From Methanobacteriaceae archaeon (GTDB lineage Archaea > Methanobacteriota > Methanobacteria > Methanobacteriales > Methanobacteriaceae), in the NCBI GenBank assembly GCA_900766745.1, contig CAAFWR010000072.1, positions 1-37,670 of the forward strand: DNA of 37,670 nucleotides, read 5' to 3'. Of the stretch, positions 26,960-36,028 are shown piece by piece (position 1 is the stretch's first letter; every line of letters begins with the position of its first letter). A model generated the notes under the pieces. The model worked only from the letters and a program-made list of their open reading frames with translations, was not told the origin of the DNA and did not search any database. The position numbers and the translations under genes are program-made.

Positions 26960-26976
26960 AAACATTTATATATTAT
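26960..26976 (+). promoter_or_regulatory. TATA element of the histone gene
   Basis: ACATTTATATATTATC contains a consensus-like TTTATATA with an A-rich BRE-like stretch before it. It lies about 40 bases upstream of the histone ATG, leaving a leader of roughly 15 bases that holds GGAGGTG at 26995-27001. Confidence 0.55.
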
Positions 26977-27006
26977 CGTATCATATTATTAATTGGAGGT
27001 GTAATT

Positions 27007-27207
27007 ATGAGTGAATTACCAATCGCACCAGTCGGTCGTATATTAAAAAATGCTGGCGCACAAAGAATTAGTGATGATGCAAAAATTGCATTAGCTGAAG
27101 CATTAGACGAAAAGGGTAATGAAATAGCTAAACAAGCTGTTGCTTACGCTAAACACGCTGGTAGAAAAACTGTAAAAGCTTCTGATATCAAATTAGCTAT
27201 CGATTAA
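27007..27207 (+). CDS. Archaeal histone
   Basis: A 66-residue histone-fold protein of the HMf type that wraps DNA as dimers and longer stacks. [20 protein letters not shown] forms helix 1 and its loop. [20 protein letters not shown] gives the long central helix, and [16 protein letters not shown] ends the fold with the conserved T-V-K-A-S-D-I loop and helix. The length is exactly that of HMfA/HMfB. It is monocistronic, with a strong TATA, a strong GGAGGTG site (spacing 5) and its own hairpin terminator, as expected for an abundant protein. It lies next to two tRNA genes. Confidence 0.97.
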   Translation: MSELPIAPVGRILKNAGAQRISDDAKIALAEALDEKGNEIAKQAVAYAKHAGRKTVKASDIKLAID

Positions 27208-27232
27208 GCTTTTTAGTTTTAATTTATATTCT

Positions 27233-27270
27233 ATTGGCCATGTTCTAATGGTCAATTTTATATTTTTTTT
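27233..27270 (+). terminator. Hairpin and T-run after the histone gene
   Basis: ATTGGCCAT (27233-27241) pairs with ATGGTCAAT (27248-27256), nine base pairs with one G-U, around a six-base loop GTTCTA. A T-rich tract ending in eight T follows. Confidence 0.65.
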
Positions 27271-27302
27271 AAAGTATTAGATTATCTTTCTATACACCAA
27301 AA

Positions 27303-27315
27303 CTTTTATATATTG
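27303..27315 (+). promoter_or_regulatory. TATA element of the tRNA operon
   Basis: CTTTTATATATTG lies about 35 bases before the first tRNA base (centre to start). Transcription would begin some nine bases upstream of tRNA-Val. Confidence 0.5.
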
Positions 27316-27343
27316 AGTTGTATAAAGTATTAAATGTTGTATA

Positions 27344-27415
27344 GGACCGGTGGTCTAGGGGTATGATTCCTCCTTGACATGGAGGAGATCACGAGTTCGA
27401 ATCTCGTTCGGTCCA
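27344..27415 (+). tRNA. tRNA-Val (anticodon GAC)
   Basis: A full cloverleaf: acceptor arms GGACCGG and TCGGTCC (one G-U) with discriminator A. The anticodon arm CCTCC-TTGACAT-GGAGG displays GAC, and the T arm contains GTTCGAATC. The 3' CCA is not encoded and there is no intron. Three bases separate it from the next tRNA. Confidence 0.95.
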
Positions 27416-27418
27416 TAT

Positions 27419-27491
27419 GCCATGGTAGTTCAGTTGGGAGAACGCTAGACTGAAGATCTAGATGTCGCTGGTTCAAGTCCGGCCCATGGCA
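27419..27491 (+). tRNA. tRNA-Phe (anticodon GAA)
   Basis: Acceptor arms GCCATGG and CCATGGC pair fully, with discriminator A. The anticodon arm CTAGA-CTGAAGA-TCTAG displays GAA. The T loop is GGTTCAAGTCC-like. The 3' CCA is not encoded and there is no intron. It is co-transcribed with tRNA-Val. Confidence 0.95.
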
Positions 27492-27576
27492 TCTTTAACT
27501 ATTTCTTATAAATTTATTTTTATATTAGCTATTGCTATAATTATATTTTAATTTAAAAAAAAGAAAATTAAGTTTC

Positions 27577-28299
27577 TTAATCGAACTTAATTGGTTTTGG
27601 AGTAACCTTAGTGTTTTCTCTTAAATTTTGATAATTTTTTACAATTTCATATCCTTCATTAGATCCAACAAGGTCTGCTCCAGCTGTTAATAACTGGTTA
27701 GCTATTTTATAAATGCTTATTCCTCCAGTTACTTTGATTTTTATTTTTGGAGCATATTTTTGTATAATATTGATGATGTTTACATCTTCATAAATGGTAT
27801 TAGGACTTACAAATCCTGTTGAAGTTTCTATGTAATCTGCTCCTCCATTTTCAATAGCTTGTGCAGCTTTTATTATCTCATCATCAGTTAATGCTTTTGA
27901 TTCTATAATCACTTTAAATATTTTATCTCCAACAGCTTCTTTTACTTTAGAAACTTCTTCTTGGACTTCATCATATTTGCCTTCTTTTATTTGAGAGAGG
28001 TTTACCACCATACCTATTTCATCTGCACCTTCACTTACAACTGTTTCTGCCTCTTTAATCTTTGTTTCTGTTGTGTCAAATCCTAAGGGGAAGCTGATTA
28101 CAGTTCCTACTGAAATCTCGCTGTCTTTAAGGTTTTCTTTTGCAAGTTTTACAAAGCTTGGGTTTATTGTAATTCCATAGAAGTCGAATTCTTTTGCTTT
28201 ATTGATAAACTCTTCCATTTCTTCTTCAGTTGCAAGATTATTAAGGTTATTGTACTCAATATGGTTTGCTAAATCTTTTGAACTTTTTATTCTATACAT
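27577..28299 (-). CDS. DeoC-fold protein lacking canonical aldolase residues
   Basis: The 240-residue protein aligns along its length with deoxyribose-phosphate aldolase: NPSFVKLAKENL, GTVISFPLG, GADEIGMVVNL, KVIIESKALTDDE, GADYIETSTGF and KVTGGIS. Three catalytic positions are altered. The Schiff-base lysine of FIKTSTG is Glu158 here (YIETSTG). The Asp of ADEVDVV is Gly96. The D-H-T near the N-terminus is replaced by E-Y-N. Only the second lysine (Lys189, KVTGG) remains. Aldolase activity on deoxyribose phosphate is therefore doubtful. The ATG at 28299 has GGGAGAT upstream. A longer in-frame extension to 28404 would run through the spacer after elp3 and has no family match. Elp3 is the upstream neighbour, 61 bases away. 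Confidence 0.75.
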   Translation of the reverse strand: MYRIKSSKDLANHIEYNNLNNLATEEEMEEFINKAKEFDFYGITINPSFVKLAKENLKDSEISVGTVISFPLGFDTTETKIKEAETVVSEGADEIGMVVNLSQIKEGKYDEVQEEVSKVKEAVGDKIFKVIIESKALTDDEIIKAAQAIENGGADYIETSTGFVSPNTIYEDVNIINIIQKYAPKIKIKVTGGISIYKIANQLLTAGADLVGSNEGYEIVKNYQNLRENTKVTPKPIKFD

Positions 28300-28360
28300 C
28301 TTATCTCCCTCATTAATTTTAGTTTGTATATATACGAACTTATATATAAATCTTTTTGAC

Positions 28361-30022
28361 TTATATCTTCTTTGCCATATAAGGCCCTTTTCTTTCATAT
28401 CCAAATTTACGATAATAATTTCTAGAACCTATACCGCTTATAATAAGAACTTCATCTTTTTCGTTATCTTTTGAAATTTCTTCTGCTCTTTTAAGTAACC
28501 TTTCACCAAATCCTGAATGTTGTCCTATATTCCTATTTTCCTCTCCTATTTGGATCATATTTCCGTAGACATGTAATTCTCTAATTAGTGAAGTATTTTC
28601 TGTAACTTCAGCTCTGTGGGCTTCTTTGGAAGGCATTCTAAGCCTTAAAAATCCAGCTATACTTTCTTGATTCTCATCTTCAACTGATATAAAAGTTTCA
28701 AGACCGCCACAGCATTTGTAAGACTCTTCAAATATTTCAAATTGATTTAAAGTGTAAGGTTTGGATGTTTTTTTATGGCCAATCTCACGACACCTAATAC
28801 ATTGGCAATTAATATTCTCTTCTTCTAATCTGTTATAAACCAATTCTCCAAGATTGGATTTCTTAACTCCTGCATCAATGAGGGTGGATGGAATATCTCT
28901 TTGGATTCTCATAGTCCTGACCCATTTAGGGAGGATTTTCTTAATTTCAACAATTAAATCAACAGCTTCCTCATCGTTATAAGGTTCATATTCTCCATTA
29001 ATCCACAGCTCATATAATTCGCTGCCTTTAGTTACAAGGCAAGGATATATCTTAAGCATGTCTGGCATGAAATTTTCATCACTAAAAAGCTTTTTAAACA
29101 TTTTCAAATCCTGTTCAGGGGTTAAAAATAAACCTGGCATCATATGCATAGCTACTTTAACAGCAGAATCTCTGAGAATACGGTTAGCCTCAATTGTATC
29201 CTGGATTGTATGGCCTCTTTTTATTTTAGTATATAAATCATCATAAAGTGTTTGGACACCTAATTCAACACGGGTAACTCCAAAATCAAGCATTCTATTA
29301 ACATGCTCTTCTTTACAGAAATCAGGTCTTGTTTCAAAGGTCATTCCGACACATCTAACCTTTGAAGATTCATTAGCTTTTTGAACATCACTGATTAGAA
29401 CGTAATCATTAGGGGAATAGGTTTTAAGAATTCCCTCTTCATACTGTTTTATTTTAATACTGTCAAGATCATAGCTATCGTCTTCAGGTTCATTAGTTAG
29501 AATAAGACCAAAATCAACCATAGCTTTTAAACATTGGCTTACAAACCATTCTTGGTAGCAAAGATCTCTTGAAGGGAATGTTCCGCCCATTATGATTAAC
29601 TCCACTTTATCAATAGGGTGACCAACTTTTTTAAGCTGTTTCAAACGGTTAAAAGTTTGCACATAAGGATGAAATTCAAACATTCTTCCTCTAAGGGCTG
29701 CAGGTTCCTCACCAGTATAGCTAGGAGGTGCAACATCACTTTTAGGACAATAAAAACACCTTCCATGAGGACAATCATGAGGATGACACATTACAGCTAC
29801 AATTGCAACTCCAGACAATGTTCTAGTTGGTTTCTTTTTAAGAATATCTGAAACAATCTCTTTTTCATCAGCTGTTGCAAATTCAAGAATATTAGAATTG
29901 CTCATAAATTTAGATAGTTTTAAATCTCTACAGAGTTGTCTTTTCTCAACTTCTAATTCACGTCGAGTAGATATTTTTCCACTAATAATATCATCAATAA
30001 TAATCCGACATGCCTCTTCCAT
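28361..30022 (-). CDS. elp3: Elp3, tRNA uridine-34 carboxymethyl-forming enzyme
   Basis: Radical SAM acetyltransferase that makes the cm5U-type modification at the tRNA wobble uridine. Archaea have Elp3 without the rest of Elongator. The 553-residue protein has the radical SAM cysteines in [14 protein letters not shown] (Cys79, Cys89, Cys92, with Cys84). Further family segments are [14 protein letters not shown] and [16 protein letters not shown]. The C-terminal GNAT domain (about 430-553) ends with the acetyl-CoA-type [13 protein letters not shown]. Zinc-binding cysteines lie in [22 protein letters not shown] precedes the ATG. The gene is oriented toward the DeoC-like gene. Confidence 0.93.
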   Translation of the reverse strand: MEEACRIIIDDIISGKISTRRELEVEKRQLCRDLKLSKFMSNSNILEFATADEKEIVSDILKKKPTRTLSGVAIVAVMCHPHDCPHGRCFYCPKSDVAPPSYTGEEPAALRGRMFEFHPYVQTFNRLKQLKKVGHPIDKVELIIMGGTFPSRDLCYQEWFVSQCLKAMVDFGLILTNEPEDDSYDLDSIKIKQYEEGILKTYSPNDYVLISDVQKANESSKVRCVGMTFETRPDFCKEEHVNRMLDFGVTRVELGVQTLYDDLYTKIKRGHTIQDTIEANRILRDSAVKVAMHMMPGLFLTPEQDLKMFKKLFSDENFMPDMLKIYPCLVTKGSELYELWINGEYEPYNDEEAVDLIVEIKKILPKWVRTMRIQRDIPSTLIDAGVKKSNLGELVYNRLEEENINCQCIRCREIGHKKTSKPYTLNQFEIFEESYKCCGGLETFISVEDENQESIAGFLRLRMPSKEAHRAEVTENTSLIRELHVYGNMIQIGEENRNIGQHSGFGERLLKRAEEISKDNEKDEVLIISGIGSRNYYRKFGYERKGPYMAKKI

Positions 30023-30119
30023 ATCATCCCTCCAATAATTAATAGTTAATTTTATATATGGTTATAATTAATGTTTATTTATATTTTATAACTATATGAA
30101 AATTTAATAGGTGATATAT

Positions 30120-30377
30120 ATGTATACAAGTGATCTTAAAGGAATGGTAGTTCTTGACAAGAATGCCAAAGCAGTAGGTAAAGTTGAAGATGTTGAATTT
30201 TCTCCAGATGGTGGTCATATTAATGGAGTTCTAGTTTCATTAAAAAAAGGAATATTCAGCAGAGACTCAGTAAATGTTCCATTTGATGAAATTGCAGCTA
30301 TTGGAGATTATATTATTCTTAAAAAAGAACTTCCAAAAGATGAAGCAAAAGTAGTAAAAATTGAAAAAAGCGAATAA
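30120..30377 (+). CDS. PRC-barrel domain protein
   Basis: An 85-residue single PRC-barrel: SDLKGMVVLDKNAKAVGKVED opens it and INGVLVSLKKGIFSRDSVNVP is the second half. These small barrels are found in the photosynthetic reaction centre H subunit, in RimM, and widely in archaea, where they are thought to bind proteins or RNA. No specific role can be given. A GTG at 30111 is part of the AGGTGAT ribosome binding site (30109-30115), so the ATG at 30120 is chosen. It is followed 13 bases later by the DUF2098 gene. Confidence 0.82.
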   Translation: MYTSDLKGMVVLDKNAKAVGKVEDVEFSPDGGHINGVLVSLKKGIFSRDSVNVPFDEIAAIGDYIILKKELPKDEAKVVKIEKSE

Positions 30378-30390
30378 TTGGTGATAAATA

Positions 30391-30693
30391 ATGGTAGTAT
30401 TAGATGCTCGTGATCAACCTATTAATATAGGATTTCATGTTCGTTATGTTAACACAGGAACTATTGGCGAAGTTATAGAACTAAAAGCTCAAGATGATAT
30501 TGGATGGGTAAGATTAGATAAAACAGGATTATGGTATGTTTCTAATTTACTTGAAGTCTTAGATGAAAAAGACTTTAAAGAAAAAGGCCAATATGGTGAA
30601 GATAAGGAAGTTGACATTGATACTATCAAAGATCAAGCATTAGATTTAGAGGATGTAGAACTTAATTCTAATGTTGCTGAAGGTGGAGGTTAA
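30391..30693 (+). CDS. DUF2098 protein
   Basis: A 100-residue methanogen protein of the DUF2098 family: IGFHVRYVNTGTIGEVIELK and DIGWVRLDKTGLWYVSNLLEVL form a small beta-rich domain. An acidic tail (DKEVDIDTIKDQALDLEDVE) ends in glycines. The function is unknown. GGTGAT at 30379-30384 is the ribosome binding site. It pairs with the PRC-barrel gene upstream as a two-gene unit, which is closed by a strong hairpin over its stop codon. Confidence 0.75.
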   Translation: MVVLDARDQPINIGFHVRYVNTGTIGEVIELKAQDDIGWVRLDKTGLWYVSNLLEVLDEKDFKEKGQYGEDKEVDIDTIKDQALDLEDVELNSNVAEGGG

Positions 30694-30715
30694 ACCCACC
30701 TTATTTTTTTTATTT
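30681..30715 (+). terminator. Hairpin and T-run after the DUF2098 gene
   Basis: AGGTGG (30681-30686) pairs perfectly with CCACCT (30696-30701) around a nine-base loop, followed by ATTTTTTTT. The stop codon of the gene lies in the loop. It is one of the more GC-rich terminators in the window. Confidence 0.7.
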
Positions 30716-30822
30716 TAAGGAAATACATTTTTTCCATTTTGATTAACTTTAAATACTAGTTTTTACTATTGATTAATTAGCAATTTTTATAATTGTTTTG
30801 ATAATAGAAATAGGTGAAAAAT

Positions 30823-31302
30823 ATGGAAAATAAAACTATAATTGGAATTATTGCAATTATTCTCGGTTTCTTAATAATTATTTTCCCTTTTGCTAGTCAA
30901 TTTGCATTATCTATAATCTTTGGAGTAGCATTTATTATTTTAGGTATCTACTACTTCCTTGCTTGTGCTAATGTATGGGACTATTCAAAAGGTACGGTAG
31001 TAGCATATATAATATTGGGTATTTTATCATTAATTTGTGGTTTTATAATCTTCTCCAATATTTTAGTCTTTGACTTGTTTGTAGCAATTTACCTCTACAT
31101 TTTTGGATTTATGATGATAATCGCAGCTATTATGAGATTACTCCAATCTGGATTTAATAAAGGTGTTGCAGCATTAAATCTTATTTTAGGTATTATTATG
31201 GTAATTTTAGGATTCTATGCATTAGTAAGTCCAATATATGTTGCAATAATTATTGGTGTTGCTTTAATTGTTGACGGATTCGGTATGGCTATTGGAGAAT
31301 AA
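30823..31302 (+). CDS. DUF308 (HdeD-like) membrane protein
   Basis: A 159-residue, almost wholly hydrophobic protein with about six transmembrane helices in a repeated pattern: IIGIIAIILGFLIIIFPF, FALSIIFGVAFIILGIYYFL, AYIILGILSLICGFIIF and three more. G-x-x-x-I-L-G repeats are typical of the DUF308/HdeD family. The function in archaea is unknown. In enteric bacteria HdeD is linked with acid tolerance. AGGTGA at 30812-30817 overlaps an in-frame GTG at 30814, so the ATG at 30823 is chosen. It is monocistronic, between two hairpin terminators. Confidence 0.8.
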   Translation: MENKTIIGIIAIILGFLIIIFPFASQFALSIIFGVAFIILGIYYFLACANVWDYSKGTVVAYIILGILSLICGFIIFSNILVFDLFVAIYLYIFGFMMIIAAIMRLLQSGFNKGVAALNLILGIIMVILGFYALVSPIYVAIIIGVALIVDGFGMAIGE

Positions 31303-31334
31303 ACATTCTCCATATAGTTTTTACTATTTTTTTT
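31293..31334 (+). terminator. Hairpin and T-run after the DUF308 gene
   Basis: GGAGAAT (31294-31300) pairs with ATTCTCC (31305-31311) around a four-base loop, extendable by one T-A pair. A TTTTT tract and then a run of ten T follow. It lies between convergent genes (hel308 ends at 31335). Confidence 0.7.
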
Positions 31335-33410
31335 TTAATAATTGCTTTGGACAAATGTTTTAATTTTTTCAGAGAGTTTTTCTCCGATCCCCTCGATTTT
31401 TCTAAGATCTGCTTCGCTTACGTTAGTTAAATCATTTCCAAAGACATTAACGATTTCTCTTGCTCTTTTTCTTCCAAGTCTTTTAACTCCAACTACTAGC
31501 TTGATTAAGTCTTCTTTTACTCCATAGTATAATCTTGCTGAGAGATAGTCAAGATCTTTTAAGATAGAGTAGTTTCCAAGAATTTCCATAGTCTGTTTTG
31601 CAAATTTAACAAGCAAGGACGCTTCATATGCAGATCTTCTAGTAGATGCAGAGTATACATTATAAGCGTTTTCAATCTCATACTCATTTCTTTCGTTTAT
31701 CCATTCAATTAAAGATACTGCAGTTGCTTCAGCATTGCCAATATCTACAGCGAAAAGACCAGATTCCGCTAGCTTGTCACGAACTGGATCTTTACTTTTT
31801 CTTCCTTTAAATGATATTAATGGCATATCCGGTGTTTCACATAAAGCGTAAATCATCTCATATGGATTTAATTCATTGATATCTGAGACATACTCTTTAA
31901 TTTTAACTGCAGTTTCAACACTATAATTGGATTTGGAGATTAGGTTACCAAAGTCTGTTGTTTTAAGGCCTTCTGGTGTAGCTCTTACAATTCCGTTTTG
32001 CAGTAAAAATTCTAATGCAGCTTCAATTTCCCATTTTATACTGTCTGATGCAAATGCAGCCATAGATGGATTATTTTTCATCTGATAACCGTATAATGTT
32101 TTTTCAAAGAAATCTGAAAGTTCATCTATATTTTTAGATAATCCGCTTGCGATTTGTGCTATAATCTGTTTAAAGATTGCATCTTTATTGTCAACAAGTT
32201 TAGAGGTAGTAGGTTCAACTTCCCCTTCAACATATCTCTCTTTTAAGTCATATGCCTCATCCATTGTCTTGGCTATAAGATATGAATTTCCTTCGCTGTC
32301 ATATTGTGGTCTTCCAGCTCTTCCGGACATCTGCTCATAGTCAAAAACAGGAATATTTGCCGGTCCGTTACTTGTCCAACGGGTGTAATCACGAATAACA
32401 ACAGATTTTGAAGGTAAATTAACTCCATACATTAAACTTGGAGTGGCTGCTATCATTAAAATGTTTCCAGCTCTAAATTCATCTTCAATAATCTCTTTTT
32501 GTTCATTAAAGAGTCCTGCATGGTGGAAAACCACACCTTTTTCAGCACTTTCAGCAAGCTTAAGACAGGTGGTTGTTGGCAATGATCCTTTTTTCTTCGG
32601 AACTTCTAAAAGCTTGTCAGCTACCTCTTTGAACTTCTCTTTCTGCTCTTTTGTTAGCTTTTTATTGATTTTCTTAGCTACATATGTTGAGAGGCTTTCT
32701 GTAAATCTTCTTGTTGAAACAAAAGACAGTGCCTGTGAATTATCTTCAATAGACTTTTCTATAATCTTCACAATCACATCATTCTTGTTTTTCAATTCAA
32801 ACATTTCACAGTCAAGGACTTCCTTGTTTAAAGGTACTGGTCTATAATCATGTGTTACTGTTTTACTTTCAAGCCATTCTTCGATTTCATCAATATTTTG
32901 AAGGGTTGCAGATAAGGCTATTATTCTTATATTCGGATTTATGATTTTGGCTCTTGTAATTGCTGCTTCTAAAGTTGGTCCTCTTGAATATTCTCCAATC
33001 ATATGGAACTCGTCTACAATTAAAGTGTCCACATCTCTCAAGGTATCCCATGAAAATCGTGTAAGCGCATCAAATGATTCGAAAACCATTACAGACAAGT
33101 CCGAGCTTGAAGGATGTCTTCCAACTTTAATTCCGTGTTTTTCAAAATTTTTAAATTCCTTTACCTTTTCATTTTGTATTGAAAGTAATGGTGCGGCATA
33201 AACAGCTTTTCCTCCATTAAGTACAGTTTTAAGTGCAGCCAATACTCCCAAAACTGTTTTACCACTTGCTGTAGGTATTGAAATAATGTAATTTTCATCG
33301 TCATCTAAATAACCAGATTCAATAACAGCTTTTTGCGCAGGGTTAAATTCTTCAATATAAGGGTAGCTATCATTAATTATGGTTTTAATATCAGATTGTA
33401 AAGTCTCCAT
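31335..33410 (-). CDS. hel308: ATP-dependent DNA helicase Hel308
   Basis: Superfamily 2, 3'-5' DNA helicase that acts at stalled replication forks in archaea. The 691-residue protein carries motif I SIPTASGKT (44-52), a DEAH-type box reading DEFH (133-136), motif III ALSATLQN, motif IV-V segments including HHAGL, and motif VI QMSGRAGRPQYD. The winged-helix and ratchet domains follow. The C-terminal helix-hairpin-helix is VGVKRLGRKRAREIVNVFG ... IEGIGEKLSEKI. The length is typical. It is monocistronic, with an AT-rich promoter region of 142 bases shared with the thioredoxin-like gene. Confidence 0.94.
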   Translation of the reverse strand: METLQSDIKTIINDSYPYIEEFNPAQKAVIESGYLDDDENYIISIPTASGKTVLGVLAALKTVLNGGKAVYAAPLLSIQNEKVKEFKNFEKHGIKVGRHPSSSDLSVMVFESFDALTRFSWDTLRDVDTLIVDEFHMIGEYSRGPTLEAAITRAKIINPNIRIIALSATLQNIDEIEEWLESKTVTHDYRPVPLNKEVLDCEMFELKNKNDVIVKIIEKSIEDNSQALSFVSTRRFTESLSTYVAKKINKKLTKEQKEKFKEVADKLLEVPKKKGSLPTTTCLKLAESAEKGVVFHHAGLFNEQKEIIEDEFRAGNILMIAATPSLMYGVNLPSKSVVIRDYTRWTSNGPANIPVFDYEQMSGRAGRPQYDSEGNSYLIAKTMDEAYDLKERYVEGEVEPTTSKLVDNKDAIFKQIIAQIASGLSKNIDELSDFFEKTLYGYQMKNNPSMAAFASDSIKWEIEAALEFLLQNGIVRATPEGLKTTDFGNLISKSNYSVETAVKIKEYVSDINELNPYEMIYALCETPDMPLISFKGRKSKDPVRDKLAESGLFAVDIGNAEATAVSLIEWINERNEYEIENAYNVYSASTRRSAYEASLLVKFAKQTMEILGNYSILKDLDYLSARLYYGVKEDLIKLVVGVKRLGRKRAREIVNVFGNDLTNVSEADLRKIEGIGEKLSEKIKTFVQSNY

Positions 33411-33552
33411 TTTTATCCTCTCTCAGTTAAATATAGTTAATATTATTATATTATTTAAATTTTTAAAGAGCAATTTATTAGTAATATATTATGGAAACAG
33501 TTATATATTAGAATGTATATACTTTTCTTAAAAATTAAATGGAGATGATACG

Positions 33553-33837
33553 ATGGCAATTAGAGTAGAAGTATTTTCATCAAATAGTTGTCCGCACTGT
33601 CCAGGTGCAATTAAAGTAGCTGAAGACGCACAAAAAGATATGGATTTAGACATTGATGTGGAAGTTGTAAACGTCAATGATTCAGCTAATATGGAAAGAG
33701 CAAGAGACTACCAAATCATGGCAGTCCCAACTATTGCAATTAACGGAAAAGTAGAATTTGTTGGTGCACCAACTGAAGATCAATTAGTTAGTAAAATCAA
33801 TGAAATTGCAAACGGCAATGATACTGATATTTTCTAA
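33553..33837 (+). CDS. Thioredoxin/glutaredoxin-like protein (CPHC)
   Basis: A 94-residue protein with a thioredoxin fold. The redox motif is SCPHCPG (Cys13, Cys16), and IMAVPTIAING carries the cis-proline. Small methanogen thioredoxins of this kind have a CPHC active site and reduce disulfides in methanogenesis enzymes. The length of about 85-95 residues is normal for them. GGAGATGAT precedes the ATG at 33553. A pyrimidine-rich run at 33838-33862 separates it from cbiD and may end transcription. Confidence 0.9.
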   Translation: MAIRVEVFSSNSCPHCPGAIKVAEDAQKDMDLDIDVEVVNVNDSANMERARDYQIMAVPTIAINGKVEFVGAPTEDQLVSKINEIANGNDTDIF

Positions 33838-33862
33838 TTAATCTTTTCTTTTTTCTTTTTTT

Positions 33863-34939
33863 ATGTCCTTGAATAATTCAAGTTTTACAGGACCTACAAC
33901 AGGCACAATAGCTACTGCATGTGCAATAGCTAGTATAAAGACTATTTTTAAAGAGCCGCTAAACTCGGTTACTGTTGAAACCCCTAAAAAAGTACTTGAT
34001 ATTTTAATCGACAATACAGAATTAGTTGAACCTAACAAGGCCATTTCAAGTAGTCATAAAAGACCATATAATGATCCTGACGTAACGGTCGGAGTTGAAA
34101 TTACAGCAGAAGTGGAATTGATTGATTTTAATGGTTCTAAAGTTATTGTAAACGGCGGCGAAGGCGTTGGTATTGTTACAAAACCAGGTCTTCAGATTGA
34201 TGTTGGTGACTATGCCATTAATCCAGGACCACGCAAGATGATTGCTGAAAACCTGAAAGATTTCATACCTGATGGTAAAACAGCTATTGTAACTATTTCA
34301 GTTCCTGAAGGCAGAAAAATAGCCAATAAAACAATGAATCCGAAACTGGGAATTGTAGATGGTATTTCAATACTTGGGACTACAGGCATTGCAAGATCAA
34401 TGTCTTCTAAGGCATATAAGGACTCTATAGTAAAGCAGCTGGATGTGGCTATAGCATCAGGCATTGAAAATCTGATATTCGTTCCAGGTAATATCGGCGA
34501 AAAATTGGCCATTAAAAGATTCAATATAGGCCCTGATGAAATAATTCAGACAGGAAACTTCATAGGATTCATGTTTGAAGAAGCTAAAAAAAGGGGAATT
34601 GGCGAATTTACATTTTTCGGCCATATCGGAAAACTTGTTAAAGTAGCTGGCGGAATTTTTGATACAAAACATGCAGTAGCTGACGGCAGACGTGAGATAA
34701 TGATTACACATGCAGCTCTTAATGGGGCCAGTCAAAATACTTTAAAAGAGCTATATAATTCAAAAACAACTGAAGAGATGTTGAATATTTTAAATAAAGA
34801 GAATTTAACTAAAAAAACATGTAACAGCATAGCTACAGCAATTAATGAACGATGTAAGGCTAAATTCGATTTGGATATTAATACCATTCTTGTTGATATG
34901 GATGGCAATTTTTTAAATAATAATTTTATACAACCTTAA
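33863..34939 (+). CDS. cbiD: Cobalt-precorrin-5B C1-methyltransferase
   Basis: SAM-dependent methylation of the corrin ring at C-1 in the anaerobic cobamide pathway, which methanogens need for the corrinoid of methyltransferase Mtr. The family landmarks are TGPTTGTIATACA, VNGGEGVGIVTKPGLQ, AINPGPRKMI and TGNFIGFMFEEAK, followed by FFGHIGKLVKVAGG. The length of 358 residues fits. No ribosome binding site precedes the ATG at 33863; the upstream 25 bases are pyrimidine-rich. No cobalamin riboswitch-like conserved box is visible. No other cbi gene is nearby. Confidence 0.92.
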   Translation: MSLNNSSFTGPTTGTIATACAIASIKTIFKEPLNSVTVETPKKVLDILIDNTELVEPNKAISSSHKRPYNDPDVTVGVEITAEVELIDFNGSKVIVNGGEGVGIVTKPGLQIDVGDYAINPGPRKMIAENLKDFIPDGKTAIVTISVPEGRKIANKTMNPKLGIVDGISILGTTGIARSMSSKAYKDSIVKQLDVAIASGIENLIFVPGNIGEKLAIKRFNIGPDEIIQTGNFIGFMFEEAKKRGIGEFTFFGHIGKLVKVAGGIFDTKHAVADGRREIMITHAALNGASQNTLKELYNSKTTEEMLNILNKENLTKKTCNSIATAINERCKAKFDLDINTILVDMDGNFLNNNFIQP

Positions 34940-34954
34940 ACAAATTAATAAATT

Positions 34955-36028
34955 ATGAAAATAGCTATGGTAGGTCAGTTTCCTCCTCATGTAGGTGGAG
35001 TAGGTGTTCACATCCATTCTTTATCTAAAAAACTTGTTGAGGAAGGCCATGAAGTTTATGTAATAACATATCCTCACAGTGAAATCAAAGATATTGATGG
35101 AATTCATGTTATTGGAACAAAAGGAATAAATTTGCCTGGAATAAGAGGCCTTACTTTTAAAAGAAACGCTAAAAAAGCATTGGAGAAACTTTTAAAAGAA
35201 GAAGACATTGATATTATTCATGGACATTATCTCTTTCCTGCAGGTGCTGCTGCTGTAGAAGTCGGCAAAAAGCATAATATCAAAACTTATGTAACTGCTC
35301 ACGGATCTGACATGTTTGAATTATATAAAAAACAGAAATTCATGAGAAAACCAATTAAAAAAGTTTTAAAAGATGCAGATAAAGTTTTTGCTGTTAGCAA
35401 TGCACTTAAAGATGAAATAATAGCTACTGACGTTCCAAATATTCAAGAAAAAACATCTATTCACTGGAATTCTGTTGACACTGAAAAGTTTAATGAAAAT
35501 AATGATAACCCTATTTTAGAATTTGACAAGCCGGTTGTAATGTTTGTCGGCAACCTGATTAAAAGAAAAAACGTTAAAACGATTATTGCTGCTAAAAAAG
35601 AATCTAAAACAGATTTTGAATTGGTTATCGTTGGTGGAGGCCCACTATTTGACAGCCTTCAAAAAAAGGTTAAAGATGAAAATATCAGAGGCATAACCTT
35701 TACAGGACCAAGAAAAGATGTTGAAAAAATAATTCCAGATGCAGACATACTTGTTTTACCCTCATTTTCTGAAAGCTTTGGACTGGTGCTGATAGAAGCT
35801 TTGGCATGTGGTGTTCCAGTAATCGGCAGCAATGTTGGAGGAATAAAGGAAATTATTACAGAAGAAGTTGGTTTATTAATTGATCCTAATGATTCTAAAA
35901 CACTTGCTGATGCTATTGATAAGCTATTGTCTGATAAAGAATTATATGATTCATTCAAGTCCCATGCAAGAGAACGGGCAATGGATTTCAGTAAAGTTAA
36001 AATACCTTATGACGAGGTTTTACAATGA
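34955..36028 (+). CDS. Glycosyltransferase family 4 protein
   Basis: A 357-residue GT-B glycosyltransferase. The N-terminal domain begins MKIAMVGQFPPHVGGVGVHIHSLSKKL. The donor-binding C-terminal domain contains VVMFVGNLIKRKNVKTII and the E-x7-E motif in PSFSESFGLVLIEALACGVP. A soluble enzyme adding a sugar from a nucleotide donor is expected, perhaps in glycolipid or surface glycan synthesis. The donor and acceptor cannot be told. Its stop overlaps the shikimate kinase start by 4 bases (ATGA). It follows cbiD by 15 bases. Confidence 0.88.
   Translation: MKIAMVGQFPPHVGGVGVHIHSLSKKLVEEGHEVYVITYPHSEIKDIDGIHVIGTKGINLPGIRGLTFKRNAKKALEKLLKEEDIDIIHGHYLFPAGAAAVEVGKKHNIKTYVTAHGSDMFELYKKQKFMRKPIKKVLKDADKVFAVSNALKDEIIATDVPNIQEKTSIHWNSVDTEKFNENNDNPILEFDKPVVMFVGNLIKRKNVKTIIAAKKESKTDFELVIVGGGPLFDSLQKKVKDENIRGITFTGPRKDVEKIIPDADILVLPSFSESFGLVLIEALACGVPVIGSNVGGIKEIITEEVGLLIDPNDSKTLADAIDKLLSDKELYDSFKSHARERAMDFSKVKIPYDEVLQ

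Noticed and set aside
28300..28404. N-terminal extension of the DeoC-like protein
   Set aside because: It would overlap elp3, has no similarity to the family, and the ATG at 28299 has a good GGGAGAT site.
33838..33862. Cobalamin riboswitch before cbiD
   Set aside because: The spacer is 25 pyrimidine-rich bases, far too short, and has no B12-box-like sequence.
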